Shown: positions 9,004-17,521 of the stretch, piece by piece
Numbering within the stretch: position 1 is the first letter of the stretch
Layout: every line of letters begins with the position of its first letter
Assembly: GCF_004348425.1 (NCBI RefSeq)
Contig: NZ_SMKK01000029.1
Coordinates: 1-50,249 of the forward strand
Length of the DNA stretch: 50,249 nt
DNA from: Actinomadura sp. 7K507
GTDB lineage: Bacteria; Actinomycetota; Actinomycetes; Streptosporangiales; Streptosporangiaceae
Direction of reading: 5' to 3'
Made by a program: the position numbers and the translations under genes
Notes under the pieces: generated by a model
What the model was told of the DNA's origin: nothing
The model's database searches: none
Seen by the model: the letters and a program-made list of their open reading frames with translations, nothing else

Positions 9004-9594
9004 ATGACCCACGAGGACCATCGCGCGTCGACTCCTCGCGGGCGGGCGCGCCGCGACCAGCTCATCCGGATCGGACTCGATCTGCTCGCCGAGGGCGGCT
9101 GGGCCGCGATCACGGCCCGGGCCGTCGCGGACCGCGCCCGCACCCGGCCGGGCCTGCTCCACCACTACTTCAACGGGCTCCCCGGGCTGCACGTCGCCGT
9201 CGCGCAGCGCGCCAGCGAGATGATCGTCGAGCCGGTGGTGGACGCGCTGGTCGCGGCGCCGGACACCCCGGCCGCGGTGCGCGCGGTGCGCGAACTCGTC
9301 CCGGACATGGTCGCGGGGGAACGCAAACTCAGGCTGGCCGCGGAACTGCTGGTCAGGGCGCTGCGCGACCCGCGGATGGGGGCCGAGCGGCGGGACTGGT
9401 CGCGCGCCCTGCGCGGCCGGATCGCCGCGCGGCTGGAGGAGCTGTGCCCGGACTGGCCGGCCGAACGCCGCGAGGGCACCGCCATGCTGTTCACCGCCCT
9501 CCTGGACGGGCTGCTGCTGCAGCTGATCCTCGACCCGGACCTGCCGACGGACCCGGCGCTGGACGCGACCGCCGCCCTGGTGGCGAAACCATGA
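9004..9594 (+). CDS. TetR-family transcriptional regulator
   Basis: 196 aa protein with a TetR_N helix-turn-helix in residues 14-62 (RDQLIRIGLDLLAEGGWAAI, then a recognition helix ending RPGLLHHYF) and an all-helical ligand domain after it. Start at ATG 9004 fits the leaderless promoter immediately upstream. A 15-bp palindrome over the -35 suggests autoregulation. Other targets are not obvious; the next gene (methyltransferase, 9688) has its own leader and ribosome site. The ligand is unknown. Confidence 0.9.
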   Translation: MTHEDHRASTPRGRARRDQLIRIGLDLLAEGGWAAITARAVADRARTRPGLLHHYFNGLPGLHVAVAQRASEMIVEPVVDALVAAPDTPAAVRAVRELVPDMVAGERKLRLAAELLVRALRDPRMGAERRDWSRALRGRIAARLEELCPDWPAERREGTAMLFTALLDGLLLQLILDPDLPTDPALDATAALVAKP

Positions 9595-9687
9595 TCGTTC
9601 TCTGCCGGACCGGAGGCGCGGCGGGCCCCCGGCCGCTAGCCTGAAACCCCTACATAACGGCGTCTTTCGGACGGTCAGGAGCGCACG

Positions 9688-10536
9688 GTGGGCACAGACG
9701 GAGTCCCGGACGAGATCCCCCACGACATTCCCACGTCCGCCCGCGTGTACGCGTGGGGGCTGGGCAGCAAGGACAACTACGAGGTCGACCGGCAGTTCGC
9801 GCTGCAGAGCCTGCCCCACTTCCCCGAGTTCGTCGACCTCGCCCGGCAGAACCGCCTGTTCCTGTACCGGGCCGTCCGGTACCTGGCCGCCGAGGCGGGG
9901 ATCCGGCAGTTCCTCGACATGGGCTGCGGGCTTCCCACCGACAACAACGTCCACCAGGTCGCGCAGAAGTTCGCGCCCGACTCCCGCGTCGTCTACGTCG
10001 ACATCGACCCCATCGTGCTCGTGCACGCCCGCGCGCTGCTGGCCGGCGACAACTCCACCACGGTGATCACCGCCGACATGCGCGACCAGGCGGCCGTCCT
10101 GGAGCACGACGACGTCAAGCGCCTCATCGACTTCGACGAGCCCGTCGCCGTGCTGTTCCTGTCCATCGGCCACCACCTGCTCGACGCCGACGACCCGCCC
10201 GGCGTCCTGCACCACGTCATCGACCGCGCCGTCCCCGGCAGCCACCTGGCCTTCACCCAGGTGGTCTGCGACGATCCCGAGCGCCGCGCCGAGCTGGACG
10301 CCACCGCGAACGGCGCCGGCATGCCGTGGCGGGGCCGCAGCCGCGCGGAGGTCGACGCGCTCTTCCGGAGCGACCTGAGGCCCGTCGAGCCGGGGCTGAT
10401 CGACATCGTCAACTGGCGTCCCGACCCCGACCAGCCGCCGCTCGCCCCCGTCCCGGAGGAGCTGTCCGCGTTCGCCGGGGCGTCCAAGATGGGACGCGAC
10501 CTCACCGAGTACGGCGGCATCCTCCGCAAGCCGTGA
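9688..10536 (+). CDS. SAM-dependent methyltransferase, Methyltransf_19 (DUF574) family
   Basis: 282 aa. The opening DIPTSARVYAWGLGSKDNYEVDRQ is the family hallmark (ARVYDyllGGkdnf-like), followed by a SAM-binding motif FLDMGCGLPTDNNVHQ (near residues 76-91), YVDIDPIVLVHARALL (near 111) and the late VNWRP element. This family is strongly expanded in actinomycetes, often beside XRE/DUF397 genes; its substrates are mostly unknown. GTG start at 9688 behind AGGAG. A possible -10 TAGCCT lies at 9637-9642. Confidence 0.88.
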   Translation: MGTDGVPDEIPHDIPTSARVYAWGLGSKDNYEVDRQFALQSLPHFPEFVDLARQNRLFLYRAVRYLAAEAGIRQFLDMGCGLPTDNNVHQVAQKFAPDSRVVYVDIDPIVLVHARALLAGDNSTTVITADMRDQAAVLEHDDVKRLIDFDEPVAVLFLSIGHHLLDADDPPGVLHHVIDRAVPGSHLAFTQVVCDDPERRAELDATANGAGMPWRGRSRAEVDALFRSDLRPVEPGLIDIVNWRPDPDQPPLAPVPEELSAFAGASKMGRDLTEYGGILRKP

Positions 10537-10564
10537 CCGGACCGCCGCCCCGGTGACCGGCCAC

Positions 10565-10620
10565 GGTCATCAGGGACCGGTCATCAGGGATCGGCCATCC
10601 GGCGTCGGTCATCCGGCGTC
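10565..10620. repeat. Four 14-bp tandem repeats between convergent genes
   Basis: Units GGTCATCAGGGACC (10565-10578), GGTCATCAGGGATC (10579-10592), GGCCATCCGGCGTC (10593-10606) and GGTCATCCGGCGTC (10607-10620) abut one another. They occupy the gap between the methyltransferase and universal stress gene, and the last unit encodes the final codons and stop of the latter (stop 10609-10611). Confidence 0.8.
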
Positions 10621-11457
10621 GCGCGGCGGGCGCGCGACGAGCACCGGGCTGGAGGCGTGGTGCAGGAGGGCCTGGCCGACCGAGCCGAGCAGCATGCTGC
10701 GGAAACCGCCGAGCCCGCGGGACCCGACCACCAGGAGACCGGCGTCCACGGCGGCGTCGAGCAGCACCTCGCGGGGCTCCCCGGTCAGCACCGCCGTCCG
10801 GACCCGCAAGCCGGGGTACTTCTCGCTCCAGGGCGCGACGAGCCGGGCGAGCCGCTCCCCGGCGAACTCGCGCAGCGACTCGGCGTCCACCAGCGGCGCC
10901 GGGCCGACCTCCACCTCGCGGGGCCAGGCCGCCAGCGCCACGACGTCGGCGCCGCGCAGGGCCGCCTCCGCGAACGCCAGGCCGAGGGCCTCCAGCGATG
11001 CCGGGGACCCGTCCACGCCGACCACCACCGGCCCCTCCGCCGGGTGGTCACGCACGACCACGACGGGGGCGGGTGCGTGCGACGCCAGCGACGCGGCCGT
11101 CGATCCGAGCACCAGCCCGGCGAACCCGCCGCGTCCGCGCGAGCCCACCACGACCAGGTCCGCGCCGGCGGCGGCCTCCATCAGGACGGTCGTGGCGCCG
11201 CCCCGCCCGATCACGGTGTGCACGTCGCCGGTCTCCTCACGGGCGTGCGCCCCGCCCTCGGCCACGATGTGCTCTCCCGCCGCCAGCAGATCGTCGGCGG
11301 GAACGGAGTAGGGGCCGACGGCCGGGAACAGGTCCCACGCGTGGACGACCGTCAGCGGCACGCCACGCAGCCTCGCCTCCGCAGCCGCCCAGCGCACCGC
11401 CGCCTCACTCGACTCGGACCTGTCGTATCCCACGACGACACCGCCGCCACCGCGCAT
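10609..11457 (-). CDS. Universal stress protein, tandem UspA domains
   Basis: 282 aa cytoplasmic protein with two Usp folds (about 5-145 and 150-280). Both keep the ATP-binding motif G-x2-G-x9-G(S/T): GSRGRGGFAGLVLGST near residue 103 and GSRGLGGFRSMLLGSV near 248. This suggests a nucleotide-binding Usp as in hypoxia- and dormancy-induced actinobacterial Usps. It follows another usp gene by 75 bp on the same strand and probably shares its promoter. ATG start at 11457 with a GGAGG-like site. Physiological role not determinable here. Confidence 0.92.
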   Translation of the reverse strand: MRGGGGVVVGYDRSESSEAAVRWAAAEARLRGVPLTVVHAWDLFPAVGPYSVPADDLLAAGEHIVAEGGAHAREETGDVHTVIGRGGATTVLMEAAAGADLVVVGSRGRGGFAGLVLGSTAASLASHAPAPVVVVRDHPAEGPVVVGVDGSPASLEALGLAFAEAALRGADVVALAAWPREVEVGPAPLVDAESLREFAGERLARLVAPWSEKYPGLRVRTAVLTGEPREVLLDAAVDAGLLVVGSRGLGGFRSMLLGSVGQALLHHASSPVLVARPPRDAG

Positions 11458-11532
11458 GATGCGCCTCCTTGGTCGTCCGCACGCTTCCGGGCTCGCGGCG
11501 CGGAAGGGATCCCGGTCAGATGCTTGGATTCG

Positions 11533-12393
11533 TCAGTTCCGGGACCTCCGGCCCGGGACGATCGCGACGGGGCACGAGGCCTGGCGGAGCATCTCCGAGC
11601 TGGTCGCGCCCAGCCGGCCGGGGCCGCTCCCCCGGTCGCCCAGCACCAGGAGCCCGGCGTCCTCCGCCGCCTCCCCGAGCGCCTCGCCCGGCCGCGCCAG
11701 CAGGAGCGACACCGTCATGCCGATCTCCGGGTGGCGTTCCCGCCACGGCGCGACGCTGGCCTCCAGCTCGGCGGTGCGCGTCTTCTCCAGGAGCTCCCTG
11801 TCGTTGAACAGGGCCAGCTCCGCCTCGCTCACCGCCCCCGGCTCCCAGCATCCGTGGACCACGTGCAGGTCCCAGCCGCGCAGGGCCGCCTCCTCGAACG
11901 CGAAGCCGAGCACCGGCTCGCAGCTCGCCGTCCCGTCGGTCCCCGCGACGACCTTCCCGGGCCGCTCCCGCCCGCCCGGTACGACGATCACCGGCCGTTC
12001 CGCCCGCGCCGGCAGCTCCACCGCGGTCGCGCCCGCGCCGGGCCAGTCGTCCGGGCCGATCACGATCAGCTCCGCCGTGCCGGACGCGCGCAGCAGCGCC
12101 TCGTTCGCCGGCCCGCGCGTCAGGCGCCGCCGCACCGTCCCCGGCGCGCCCAGTTCCCGCGCGCGGCGGACGCCCCGCGCCAGCAGGTGCTCCCCCGCCC
12201 GCTTCATGATCGTTTCAGCGTCCGGGTCCTCGTGGCCGCGCGCGTAGGGCCAGTGCCAGCAGTGGCAGACCACGAGGTCGAGGTCGCGCAGCCGGGCCTC
12301 CTCGACCGCCCAGCGCAACGCGGCGTCGTTCTCCTGCGTGCCGTCGTAGCCGAACAGGACGTGCGGCCGTCGAATCCTCTCCACGCCGTTCAT
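11533..12393 (-). CDS. Universal stress protein, tandem UspA domains (degenerate ATP sites)
   Basis: 286 aa with two Usp domains (about 10-145 and 150-280). Unlike its neighbour, the first domain has GPDDWPGAGATAVEL where the ATP loop should be, and the second has GDRGSGPGRLGATSSE, an altered loop. It may therefore bind nucleotide poorly or differently. First gene of a usp-usp pair. A DosR/OsdR-like 14-bp palindrome stands 50-63 bp upstream of the ATG, which fits the known tie between Usps, nitrate respiration and hypoxia, but that is inference. Confidence 0.9.
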   Translation of the reverse strand: MNGVERIRRPHVLFGYDGTQENDAALRWAVEEARLRDLDLVVCHCWHWPYARGHEDPDAETIMKRAGEHLLARGVRRARELGAPGTVRRRLTRGPANEALLRASGTAELIVIGPDDWPGAGATAVELPARAERPVIVVPGGRERPGKVVAGTDGTASCEPVLGFAFEEAALRGWDLHVVHGCWEPGAVSEAELALFNDRELLEKTRTAELEASVAPWRERHPEIGMTVSLLLARPGEALGEAAEDAGLLVLGDRGSGPGRLGATSSEMLRQASCPVAIVPGRRSRN

Positions 12394-12443
12394 GTTCCTG
12401 CCCTCCTACCCTCCAGTCTGCGCGCATACCGGACGCGGGAGAA

Positions 12444-12457
12444 GGGCCGAACGTCCC
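12444..12457. promoter_or_regulatory. DosR/OsdR-like palindrome upstream of usp pair
   Basis: GGGCCGAACGTCCC agrees at 11 of 14 positions with the mycobacterial DosR core GGGACTWWAGTCCC and has the GGGnC...GTCCC layout reported for Streptomyces OsdR. It lies in the 153-bp gap upstream of the usp gene starting at 12393, at activator distance. Confidence 0.4.
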
Positions 12458-12534
12458 ACGGCATGATCAGCGCACGAGGGCCTCTCGACGCCGGCCCGCG
12501 CCGCACGGCCGCGCGGACGGCGGCGCCGTCCTGA

Positions 12535-12573
12535 CGTGCCGCCGCGTCAGTCCCGCCGCGACGCGGCGGCACG
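12535..12573 (-). terminator. 14-bp-stem hairpin spanning the acyl-CoA ligase stop codon
   Basis: Left arm 12535-12548 and right arm 12560-12573 (beginning GACGCGGCGGCAC) pair perfectly around an 11-nt loop. The ligase stop (12549-12547) sits at the base of the loop, so the hairpin uses the last codons of the gene. It marks the end of the liv-ligase operon. No U-tract. Confidence 0.6.
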
Positions 12574-14148
12574 GCGCCGCAGCTCGGCGCGCTTGACCTT
12601 GGCCGAGGCGGTCAGCGGCAGCTCGCCGACGACGGTCCAGCTCCGCGGCACCTTGAACGGGCTGAGCCGTTCGCGGCAGTACGCGGCTACCGCGTCCGCG
12701 TCGAAGTCCGTGCCGGGCTCGGGGACGACGAAGGCGGCCACCAGCTCGCCCCACCGGGCGTCCGGGACGCCGACGACCGCCGCCCGCGCCACGCCGGGAT
12801 GGCCGGTGACGACCTCCTCGACCTCCTCCGGCGCGACGTTCTCCCCGCCGGTCTTGATCATGTCCTTGAGGCGGCCGGCGATGCGCAGCCGGCCGCGGGC
12901 GTCCATCACGGCCAGGTCGCCGGTGTGCAGCCAGCCGCCGGGGTCGATCGCGCGGGCGGTCGCCTCCGGGTCGCCGTGGTAGCCCCGGGTCAGCCGCGCG
13001 CCGCGCAGCAGGAGCTCCCCGGCCCGGCCGACGGGGGCGACCTCGCCGCCGGCGTCCACGACACGGACGTCGGTGCCCTCGATGGGGGTGCCGACCGTGG
13101 TGCGGCGCGCCTGGGCGTCATCGGCCAGCGGTGCGGTCTGCAGGGCGCAGCCGCACGTCTCGGTCATGCCGAACGTGACCGACAGCGGCGCGCCGAAGCG
13201 CGCCTCGATCGTGTCGACCATCGCGGGGGTCAGGGTCATGCCGCCGGTGAACACGACCCGCAGGTCGCGCATGGCGGTGGCGGCGAAGTCCGGGTGGCCC
13301 ATCAGCAGGTGCAGCAGCGTCGGCGCGGCGGACAGCAGCGTCGCCCGCCGCGCGGCCACGGCCGCCAGCACGGCGGCCGGCTCGAACCGCAGTACGACGT
13401 GCTCGGCGCGCTGCCACAGCGCGCCCATCGCGCCCAGGACGTTGCCCGCGGTGTGGAACAGCGGCATCGGGTCGACCCACGCGCCGCCCGGCGGCAGGCC
13501 GATGCGCCGGGCGAACGCGTGGGAGGTGTCCACCATGCCGCGGTGGTGGATCCGCACACCCTTGGGGCGTCCGCTCGTCCCGGAGGTGAACTGGATCTGG
13601 GCGGGCGAGTCCGGGTCTACCGCCGGGAGGACCGGTGCCGGCCCTCCCCACCGCAGCGCACGCCAGTCACCGTCCAGGCGCACCACCTCGCCGAGCCCCG
13701 GCAGCCTGGACGCGGCCCGCCCGGCCGGGTCCGCGTCCTCGGCGCCGACGTACAGGCAGGCGGCCTCCGACAGGCCGAGCGCGTGCGCCAGCTCGTCCGG
13801 CCGGGCCTTCGGGTTGACCGGTACCAGCACCATGCCGGCCAGCGCCACGCCGAACTGCAGCAGGACCGCTTCGGGCCCGTTGTGCAGGTACGTCGCGATG
13901 CGCGTGCCGGGCGGGTGGCGGCGCAGCAGCGACGCCGCCACGGCGGTGGCGTCGGCCAGCAGTCCCGCCGCCGTCCAGCTCGCCGGATCCCGCCCGGCCC
14001 GGCCGGGGCCGGCCGGGCCGGGACTGGTCAGGACGACGTCGTCCGGTCCCATCCGGGCGGCCCGGCGGAGCACGTCGCCGACCACCGCCTCCTCAAGGGG
14101 CGGGCTCGGCGGGCCGTGCAGTTCCGACCACTGGAGCGCGACCGTCAC
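12547..14148 (-). CDS. AMP-dependent acyl-CoA synthetase/ligase
   Basis: 533 aa ANL-superfamily enzyme that activates a carboxylic acid to its CoA thioester through an acyl-adenylate. Motifs: phosphate loop FTSGTSGRPKG (near 190-200), FGMTETCGCAL (A5, near 330), GWLHTGDLAVMDARGRLRIAGRLKD (A7-A8, near 410-434), hinge then GGENVAPEEVE, and a C-terminal SAKVKRAELR with the catalytic Lys region. It is the last gene of the liv operon, 13 bp after the binding-protein gene, so it probably activates the imported acid. The substrate cannot be read from sequence; the importer may thus carry an aromatic or short branched acid rather than an amino acid. Confidence 0.93.
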   Translation of the reverse strand: MTVALQWSELHGPPSPPLEEAVVGDVLRRAARMGPDDVVLTSPGPAGPGRAGRDPASWTAAGLLADATAVAASLLRRHPPGTRIATYLHNGPEAVLLQFGVALAGMVLVPVNPKARPDELAHALGLSEAACLYVGAEDADPAGRAASRLPGLGEVVRLDGDWRALRWGGPAPVLPAVDPDSPAQIQFTSGTSGRPKGVRIHHRGMVDTSHAFARRIGLPPGGAWVDPMPLFHTAGNVLGAMGALWQRAEHVVLRFEPAAVLAAVAARRATLLSAAPTLLHLLMGHPDFAATAMRDLRVVFTGGMTLTPAMVDTIEARFGAPLSVTFGMTETCGCALQTAPLADDAQARRTTVGTPIEGTDVRVVDAGGEVAPVGRAGELLLRGARLTRGYHGDPEATARAIDPGGWLHTGDLAVMDARGRLRIAGRLKDMIKTGGENVAPEEVEEVVTGHPGVARAAVVGVPDARWGELVAAFVVPEPGTDFDADAVAAYCRERLSPFKVPRSWTVVGELPLTASAKVKRAELRRRAAASRRD

Positions 14149-14161
14149 GGTGCCGATCCGT

Positions 14162-15409
14162 TCACTCGAACTTGTAGCTGACGGCGCTCGGGCCCTCGAC
14201 CGTGTCGACGGTCTTCAGGCCGCCCGGCGCCTCCGGGTCCGCCTTGGAGACGAACACCTTGCGTGTGGGCGGCTGGCCCTCCTCGGTGTAGTTCAGCGTC
14301 CCGGCGAACAGTCCCTGGGTGTCCAGGTCGGACGTCTTTCGCATCGCGTCGACCACGCCTTCGGGCGTGAGGTCACCGGCCTTGCACGCCGCCTCCAGCG
14401 CCGCGGCGAGCAGTTCGGCCTGCCCGTAGGCGAGCGGGACCTCCCAGCCCTTCGTCCCTTCCGGCGCGTTCTTCTCGAACATCGCGGTGGCCTTCTTCAC
14501 CCCGGCGCCCTCTCCGCTGTAGGGGGCGACGGTGGTCGTGGTGTAGAAGTTCTTGAGCAGGCCTTCCCTGGCCGGCGTGTCCAGCAGCGCGGGGTTGAAC
14601 GTGGGCGTGTTCCCGATGAGGGGGACGTTCAGGCCGTTGGAGGCGAGCACGCTGGCCAGCGAGGACAGCTGCGACGGGGCGGCGCCCAGGATGACGCCCT
14701 TGACGTCCGCCCGCTTCAGCGCCGCCGCCTGGGCGGACATGTCGGACTCCTGCGGGGTGATCTTGATCGGGTGGATCTTCAGCCCGCGCTCCTTGGCCGC
14801 GTGCTCGGCGCCGGCGAGCGAGTCGCCGCCGAAGTCGCCCTCGAAGTAGACGTGCCCGATCGTGCTGCCCTCGGGGACCTTCAGCGTGTCCACGAGGTAG
14901 TCAACGGCGTTGGCGGCCTCGATGCTGTAGGTGGTGCCGGGGATCTGCGCGACCCTGTACTTCAAGGAGACGCTGGGCCAGCCCATGCCGCCGACGTAGA
15001 GGTCGTCCTTCTCGGCGAGCGGAAGGATCGCCGCGACGACGGGCGAGCCGAGGACCTGCTGGAGCGCCACGATGTCCGGCGACATGCTCCGGTACAGCGA
15101 CACGGCGCGCTGCGGGTTGTAGCCGTGGTCGCGCACGTCGACCGTGATCTTCCGGCCGCAGATGCCGCCCTGCGCGCTCTTGGCCGCCCAGTACGCCTTC
15201 TTCTCCTGCACCTGGACCGCGGCGCCGGCCTTGAACGGCCCGGACAGGTCGGTGAGCACGCCGATCTTGATCTCGGAGTCGGTGACGCCGTTGCCGGTGC
15301 GGACCCCGCTGCCGTCGCCTCCCCCTTCGCCGGCGTTGGGGTCGGTGGTACTGCATGCCGCGAGCGCCGCCAGGCACAGCGCCGCCGCGGCGAGGGGACG
15401 GATCGTCAT
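14162..15409 (-). CDS. Branched-chain-amino-acid-type ABC transporter substrate-binding lipoprotein
   Basis: 415 aa exported binding protein (LivJ / Peripla_BP_6 family). The signal peptide ends in lipobox LAAC with Cys19, so it is anchored to the outer leaflet of the membrane. Then IKIGVLTDLSGPFKAGAAVQ (about 48-67), the usual start of the first lobe, and a conserved PLAYGQAELLAAAL near 340. ATG 15409 is preceded by AAGGAG; a longer in-frame extension to 15508 lacks a signal peptide. Placed fourth in the operon, between livM and the acyl-CoA ligase. Its ligand is unknown and the ligase suggests an organic acid. Confidence 0.93.
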   Translation of the reverse strand: MTIRPLAAAALCLAALAACSTTDPNAGEGGGDGSGVRTGNGVTDSEIKIGVLTDLSGPFKAGAAVQVQEKKAYWAAKSAQGGICGRKITVDVRDHGYNPQRAVSLYRSMSPDIVALQQVLGSPVVAAILPLAEKDDLYVGGMGWPSVSLKYRVAQIPGTTYSIEAANAVDYLVDTLKVPEGSTIGHVYFEGDFGGDSLAGAEHAAKERGLKIHPIKITPQESDMSAQAAALKRADVKGVILGAAPSQLSSLASVLASNGLNVPLIGNTPTFNPALLDTPAREGLLKNFYTTTTVAPYSGEGAGVKKATAMFEKNAPEGTKGWEVPLAYGQAELLAAALEAACKAGDLTPEGVVDAMRKTSDLDTQGLFAGTLNYTEEGQPPTRKVFVSKADPEAPGGLKTVDTVEGPSAVSYKFE

Positions 15410-15422
15410 GGGGAGGTCTCCT

Positions 15423-16619
15423 TCAGGCTTGAACGTTCGGAACCCGTGGATCGGGCCGGTCCTCGTGGGGGGACGACCCCCCACGCCCCCCGGAACGGCC
15501 GGGGTCACCCGTCCACCCGGTGCGGACCCCCACGTGGCGCAGTGCCCCCGCGAGCCCGCCGCGCAGGAGGATCAGGACGGCGACGATCGCGACGCCGTAG
15601 ACGAACCGGCTCAGCGTGGCGGCGTCGAGACCACCGGAGCCGGGTGCGGACAGGAAGGGGAGCTGCGCGCTGTACTGCACGAGCAGCAGCGGCAGCACCG
15701 AGACGAACACCGCCCCCGCCGAGGCGCCCGCGATCGAGCCGGCCCCGCCCAGCACGATCATCACCAGGTAGTCGATGGACACCGTCAGCGCGAACGAGTC
15801 CGGCGCGATCCGGCCGAACGCCAGCGCCGTCAGGGCGCCGGCGACGCCCGCGTAGACCGAGGAGACGGTGAACGCGGTGGCCTTGACCCGGGCGACCTGG
15901 ATGCCGACGGACGCCGCGGCGGTCTCCCCGTCGCGGACGCCGGCCATCGCCCGGCCCGCCCGGCCGGCCTTGATCCCGCGGCCGAAGAACGCGGCCAGCA
16001 GGGCGATGGCGAGGAACAGGTACCAGAGGCGGTGCAGCTCCCCGAACGCGGTCCCGAGCACCGCGAGGTACTCGGGGTTCTCGTCGCTGAAGCTGAACCC
16101 GGGCACCGCGAACGCCTCGACGGTGCGGCCGTTGTACCCGCCGGTGACGTCCTCGGCGTTGAGCCAGACGTGCCGGCCGAGGAACACCAGCCCGAGTGAG
16201 GCGAGGCCGAGGTAGATGCCGCGCAGCCGTCCGGCGATGGGGCTGAACGCGGCGCCCGCCGCGCCCGACACCGCCGCGGCGGCGACGAGGGCGAGCAGCG
16301 GCGGCAGCCCGAAGCCCGACATCCCGTCCTCCCGCTCTCCGGCGAGCAGGGTGTAGGTGTAGGCGCCGACGCCGAGGAAGAACGCGTGGCCGAGCGAGAG
16401 CTGGCCCGCGACGCCGACCAGGAGGGTGAGGCCGATCGCCCCGACCACGGCGGCCATCGCGAACAGCCCGGCCTGGAGCCAGAAGTCGGTGAGCCACAGC
16501 GGTCCGGCGACCGCGAGGACGAGCAGGACGGCGCCGGCGGCCCGGGTCGGCGTCACCGGCCCGAGCGGCCCCGCCGGCCGGAATCGCGCGAGCCCGGGCG
16601 CGGGCGGCTGGTCAGACAC
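15423..16619 (-). CDS. livM: Branched-chain-amino-acid-type ABC transporter permease, LivM
   Basis: 398 aa inner-membrane permease with about 10 hydrophobic segments. Family landmarks: VGVAGQLSLGHAFFLGVGAY near residue 70, LRGIYLGLASLGLVFLGRH near 134, and the coupling/EAA-like loop GRAGRAMAGVRDGETAAASVGI near 222. The C-terminal 40 residues are hydrophilic and Gly/Arg-rich. The start overlaps the livH stop by 8 nt, implying coupled translation. It pairs with LivH to form the membrane channel. Confidence 0.93.
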   Translation of the reverse strand: MSDQPPAPGLARFRPAGPLGPVTPTRAAGAVLLVLAVAGPLWLTDFWLQAGLFAMAAVVGAIGLTLLVGVAGQLSLGHAFFLGVGAYTYTLLAGEREDGMSGFGLPPLLALVAAAAVSGAAGAAFSPIAGRLRGIYLGLASLGLVFLGRHVWLNAEDVTGGYNGRTVEAFAVPGFSFSDENPEYLAVLGTAFGELHRLWYLFLAIALLAAFFGRGIKAGRAGRAMAGVRDGETAAASVGIQVARVKATAFTVSSVYAGVAGALTALAFGRIAPDSFALTVSIDYLVMIVLGGAGSIAGASAGAVFVSVLPLLLVQYSAQLPFLSAPGSGGLDAATLSRFVYGVAIVAVLILLRGGLAGALRHVGVRTGWTGDPGRSGGRGGSSPHEDRPDPRVPNVQA

Positions 16620-17502
16620 GGATGGCCTCCTTCTGGCCGAGCAGCCCGTGCGGGCGCAGTAGCAGGACGAGGACCATCACCGCGTAGGGGACGACCTCGC
16701 CGAAGCCGCTGCCGAGGAAGTGCAGTTCTGACTCGTAGCCCACGGCGAGCGCCTGCGCGACGCCGATGACGAGGCCGCCGACGACCGCTCCGGGCACCGA
16801 GTCGAAGCCGCCCAGCACCCAGGCGGGGATGGCGGCGAAGGCGATGACGGAGACGCCGGGCTCGACGCCGGGTGTCGGGTAGGAGGTGAGGAACACCCCG
16901 GCCACGGCCGCCAGCGCACCGGCGAGGCCCCACCCGATCGCGCTGGTGCGGCCGAGCCGGATGCCCATCAGCGACGCGGTGTCGGGGTCGGCCGCCGCCG
17001 CGCGCATCGCGATCCCCCAGTCGGTGCGTGCGGCCAGCACGCCGAGCACGGCGAACAGGACCAGCGCCGTGCCCGCCGCGACCGCCCGGGACGCCGGGAG
17101 GCTGACCCCCGCAGCCGTGACCACCGAGGCGCCCCACGGCGCCCCGATGTTGAGGACGTCGTTGCCGATCTGCCGGGTCAGCTCGGTGAGCAGCAGGATG
17201 TCCACGCCGATGGTCAGGATCGCGAACACGCCCGGGTCGTGTTCGGCGACGTGCCGCACCAGCAGCGTGTTGATCAGTGCCGCGACCAGGGCCGCGCCCA
17301 GCACCCCGACCGCGAGGGCGCCCCAGAACCCGAGCTGCGGGTGCAGCCGCGCGACGAGGTAGGCGCCGAGCAGCAGCACCGATCCGTGCGCGAAGTTCAG
17401 CACCCCGGTGGACTTGAAGACGACCACGAAGCCCACCGCGATCAGCCCGAGGACCAGCCCGAGCGACACGCCGTTCACCAGCTGGGTCAGCAGATAGCTC
17501 AT
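16612..17502 (-). CDS. livH: Branched-chain-amino-acid-type ABC transporter permease, LivH
   Basis: 296 aa permease with about 8-9 membrane helices. It opens MSYLLTQLVNGVSLGLVLGLIA and has VLNFAHGSVLLLGAYL near 35, typical of LivH, plus the loop RAAAADPDTASLMGIRLGRT near 190 that contacts the ATPase. ATG 17502 is spaced correctly from GAAGAGGGG; an upstream GTG at 17511 would collide with that ribosome site. It is 19 bp after the fused ATPase gene and overlaps livM. Confidence 0.93.
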   Translation of the reverse strand: MSYLLTQLVNGVSLGLVLGLIAVGFVVVFKSTGVLNFAHGSVLLLGAYLVARLHPQLGFWGALAVGVLGAALVAALINTLLVRHVAEHDPGVFAILTIGVDILLLTELTRQIGNDVLNIGAPWGASVVTAAGVSLPASRAVAAGTALVLFAVLGVLAARTDWGIAMRAAAADPDTASLMGIRLGRTSAIGWGLAGALAAVAGVFLTSYPTPGVEPGVSVIAFAAIPAWVLGGFDSVPGAVVGGLVIGVAQALAVGYESELHFLGSGFGEVVPYAVMVLVLLLRPHGLLGQKEAIRV

Positions 17503-17521
17503 ACCGTGCACCCCTCTTCCC

